Shown here: piece by piece, positions 6,594 to 8,044 of the stretch
How the letters are laid out: each line of letters starts with the position of its first letter
Numbering within the stretch: position 1 is the first letter of the stretch
DNA from: Bacteroidales bacterium
Lineage (GTDB): Bacteria > Bacteroidota > Bacteroidia > Bacteroidales > JAAUTT01
Assembly (NCBI GenBank): GCA_025350365.1
Contig: JANXXY010000073.1
Span: 1 to 8,044, forward strand
DNA: 8,044 nt
Direction: 5' to 3'
Position numbers and translations under genes: made by a program
Notes under the pieces: model-generated
The model's input: only the letters and a program-made list of their open reading frames with translations
Database searches by the model: none
What the model was told of the DNA's origin: nothing

Positions 6594-8044
6594 TCAATCT
6601 ATTTTAAATCTGGGAAGTTGTTTAGGTTCGACAAAGAATAGAGAATCTTCTCTGGCAACAGTATCAGGTGAGGTAAGATATTTTTTAGCTTCTCCTGTTA
6701 ATGTTATATTTGGCGCTAAATTAAATGTATCAGCAGTAGTAATTTGATTTCGACGCAACATGATGTTGCTTAACAGCCGAAAATAACTTCCAAAGTAATC
6801 GCGTAAAACGCCATTTGATATAAAGGCATAGCGAAATGCTTTCGGACGCGGCACCAGACTTGACAAATAGATACTTTCTGATAAACTTAAAGCTTCGGGA
6901 GTTTTGTTAAAATAAAACCGGGCGGCGGGTTTAATTCCATAAATGCCCGGGCCCCATTCAATAATATTCAAATAAACCTCAAACATCCGTTGTTTAGGTG
7001 TAAGGTGCAAGTTCTCAATCATCCAAACAATAAGAGCCTCCTCCACTTTTCGTGAAATAGTTTTCTTACGGCTCAAAAACACATTCTTTACCAATTGCAT
7101 GGATATAGTGCTGCCTCCACGCGCAAAACGACTCTCTTTTAAATTAGTGGCTATTGACTCTCTGAAGGCTCTCTCATTAAACCCTTTATGATAGAAAAAA
7201 TCTCCGTCCTCGGCTGTTAAAACAGACGATCTTAAATAGCTGGAAATCTGTTCCAATGAAATGAAATCAGGGTTATTGGGGCCTACAAGGATGGATTTCA
7301 CAAAACGGTCATTATCATAAACCTCCTGAACGAATGCACCATTCATTATCCGAAAATCGGATACTCCATACTTTTTTATCTTAAAGCCTTTGTTCTCCAA
7401 CTTTGATTCGAATTGAACACTATCGGGCAAACCGAAATCCACCGCTGCATGCATTTGATAAGCAAGTTTGCCTTCTGTTTCAATTCCCGCAAAATTGGAA
7501 AATAATCCTTCGGGCATCGATTCAAATAATTCCCGGGCGTCAAATTCCTTGTATATAAAAGCACAAGCAAACTTTTTTGATGTACCGCTTTCAAACCTTC
7601 CATAAGGCGAGAAGGAAAAACGATTAATACGGACATCGGATGAACTATCGAGTTCAATAAATTTATTGCCTGCATGCAAGGTGAAATTAACCTGCCCGGA
7701 GTTTGTTATTACGGGGTCTGGGCCAATTCGTTTATGTTGTACAGTAAGATGCTTTGCCGATACGGTACCTTTAATGTCGAGAAGATTAGTGTCAACATCT
7801 TCAAAGTGAGCCGAAAATTGCAGAGTATCAAAACCAAGTATCGCCTGCCACCGGGGTCCAACATAAGGAAGTTTAGTCAGCGTTGTGTCTGAATGGCAAA
7901 TGTTAGCCGTGATGGTATGGTCTCCCAGATCAAGAAATCCCTTTACCAAACATTTTTCTTTTAATGAATTATCTGCTAAAATCAGTTCACCTGAAAACTG
8001 TCTTTTGCCGTACGAAAAATGTTCACAATAAATGGATGCAAAAA
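6594..8044 (-). CDS. Peptidoglycan glycosyltransferase (GT51) with long beta-rich N-terminal region, 5' end missing
   Basis: The last 482 residues are visible. The frame is open through the right edge (F-A-S-I-Y-C-E...), so the TTG at 7949 is internal. Counting from that TTG as residue 1, the GT51 domain covers about 225-395. It has motif 1 AEDGDFFYHKG (246-256, catalytic E247 at 7211-7209), motif 2 ARGGSTISMQLVKN (276-289), a basic RKKTISRKVEEAL (294-306), motif 4 MFEVYLNIIEWGPGIYGI (322-339) and AARFYF. These enzymes polymerise lipid II into glycan strands at the outer face of the inner membrane. No transpeptidase domain follows; only about 55 polar residues remain before the TGA at 6594-6596. 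So it is monofunctional, like MtgA, but much longer at the N-terminus. That part (about 255 visible residues) is beta-rich and reminds me of AsmA-like proteins, which is an inference. A membrane anchor is expected beyond the edge. The GH3/beta-lactamase gene downstream supports a wall role. Confidence 0.9.
   Translation of the reverse strand, partial: FASIYCEHFSYGKRQFSGELILADNSLKEKCLVKGFLDLGDHTITANICHSDTTLTKLPYVGPRWQAILGFDTLQFSAHFEDVDTNLLDIKGTVSAKHLTVQHKRIGPDPVITNSGQVNFTLHAGNKFIELDSSSDVRINRFSFSPYGRFESGTSKKFACAFIYKEFDARELFESMPEGLFSNFAGIETEGKLAYQMHAAVDFGLPDSVQFESKLENKGFKIKKYGVSDFRIMNGAFVQEVYDNDRFVKSILVGPNNPDFISLEQISSYLRSSVLTAEDGDFFYHKGFNERAFRESIATNLKESRFARGGSTISMQLVKNVFLSRKKTISRKVEEALIVWMIENLHLTPKQRMFEVYLNIIEWGPGIYGIKPAARFYFNKTPEALSLSESIYLSSLVPRPKAFRYAFISNGVLRDYFGSYFRLLSNIMLRRNQITTADTFNLAPNITLTGEAKKYLTSPDTVAREDSLFFVEPKQLPRFKID

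Overview
This window is most consistent with a member of the Bacteroidota, probably close to Bacteroidales or Marinilabiliales. The DNA is AT-rich, and the gene starts I checked lack clear Shine-Dalgarno sequences. The protein families and their domain fusions (a large GH3 plus beta-lactamase-fold protein, a GT51 with a long beta-rich N-terminal part, a Gfo/Idh/MocA oxidoreductase beside a TIM-barrel epimerase) are typical of that phylum. The spacer repeats of the ATCGTAA(CTCTAA) kind also look familiar from such genomes. No search was run, so the placement is inferred.

Left part, plus strand (1-2104): the 3' part of a Gfo/Idh/MocA-family NAD(P)-dependent sugar oxidoreductase runs in from the left edge. 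A complete xylose-isomerase-like TIM-barrel protein of the sugar phosphate isomerase/epimerase type follows. The two probably act in one carbohydrate catabolic route of the oxidise-then-isomerise/hydrate type; the substrate cannot be read from the sequence. The 256-bp spacer between them is built of repeats: a perfect 16-bp inverted repeat pair, two related hairpins, and a tandem array of a 14-bp unit.

Middle (2229-3424, plus strand): a gene for an AlbA_2/Schlafen-like DNA-binding protein with a RecG-type C-terminal GHKL ATPase domain (COG2865 type) is broken by two lesions. One T has been lost near 2373, and there is an in-frame TGA at 3044-3046. The rest of the roughly 398-codon gene is well preserved, so inactivation is recent or the lesions are sequence errors.

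Right part, minus strand (3431-8044): two cell-envelope genes are read right to left. The upstream one, cut by the right edge, encodes a peptidoglycan glycosyltransferase (GT51) with no transpeptidase domain. The downstream one encodes a 1017-residue exported protein that joins a NagZ-like GH3 beta-N-acetylhexosaminidase to a serine beta-lactamase/esterase-fold domain. Together they suggest a small cell-wall synthesis and turnover unit. A hairpin lies between them, just upstream of the GH3 start. The GH3 gene converges on the broken ATPase gene with only 6 bp between their stop codons.

I found no tRNA, rRNA, CRISPR array, transposase, phage gene or clearly new multi-gene system. The most unusual items are the compound repeat in the left spacer, the doubly broken ATPase gene, and the two multi-domain cell-wall proteins.
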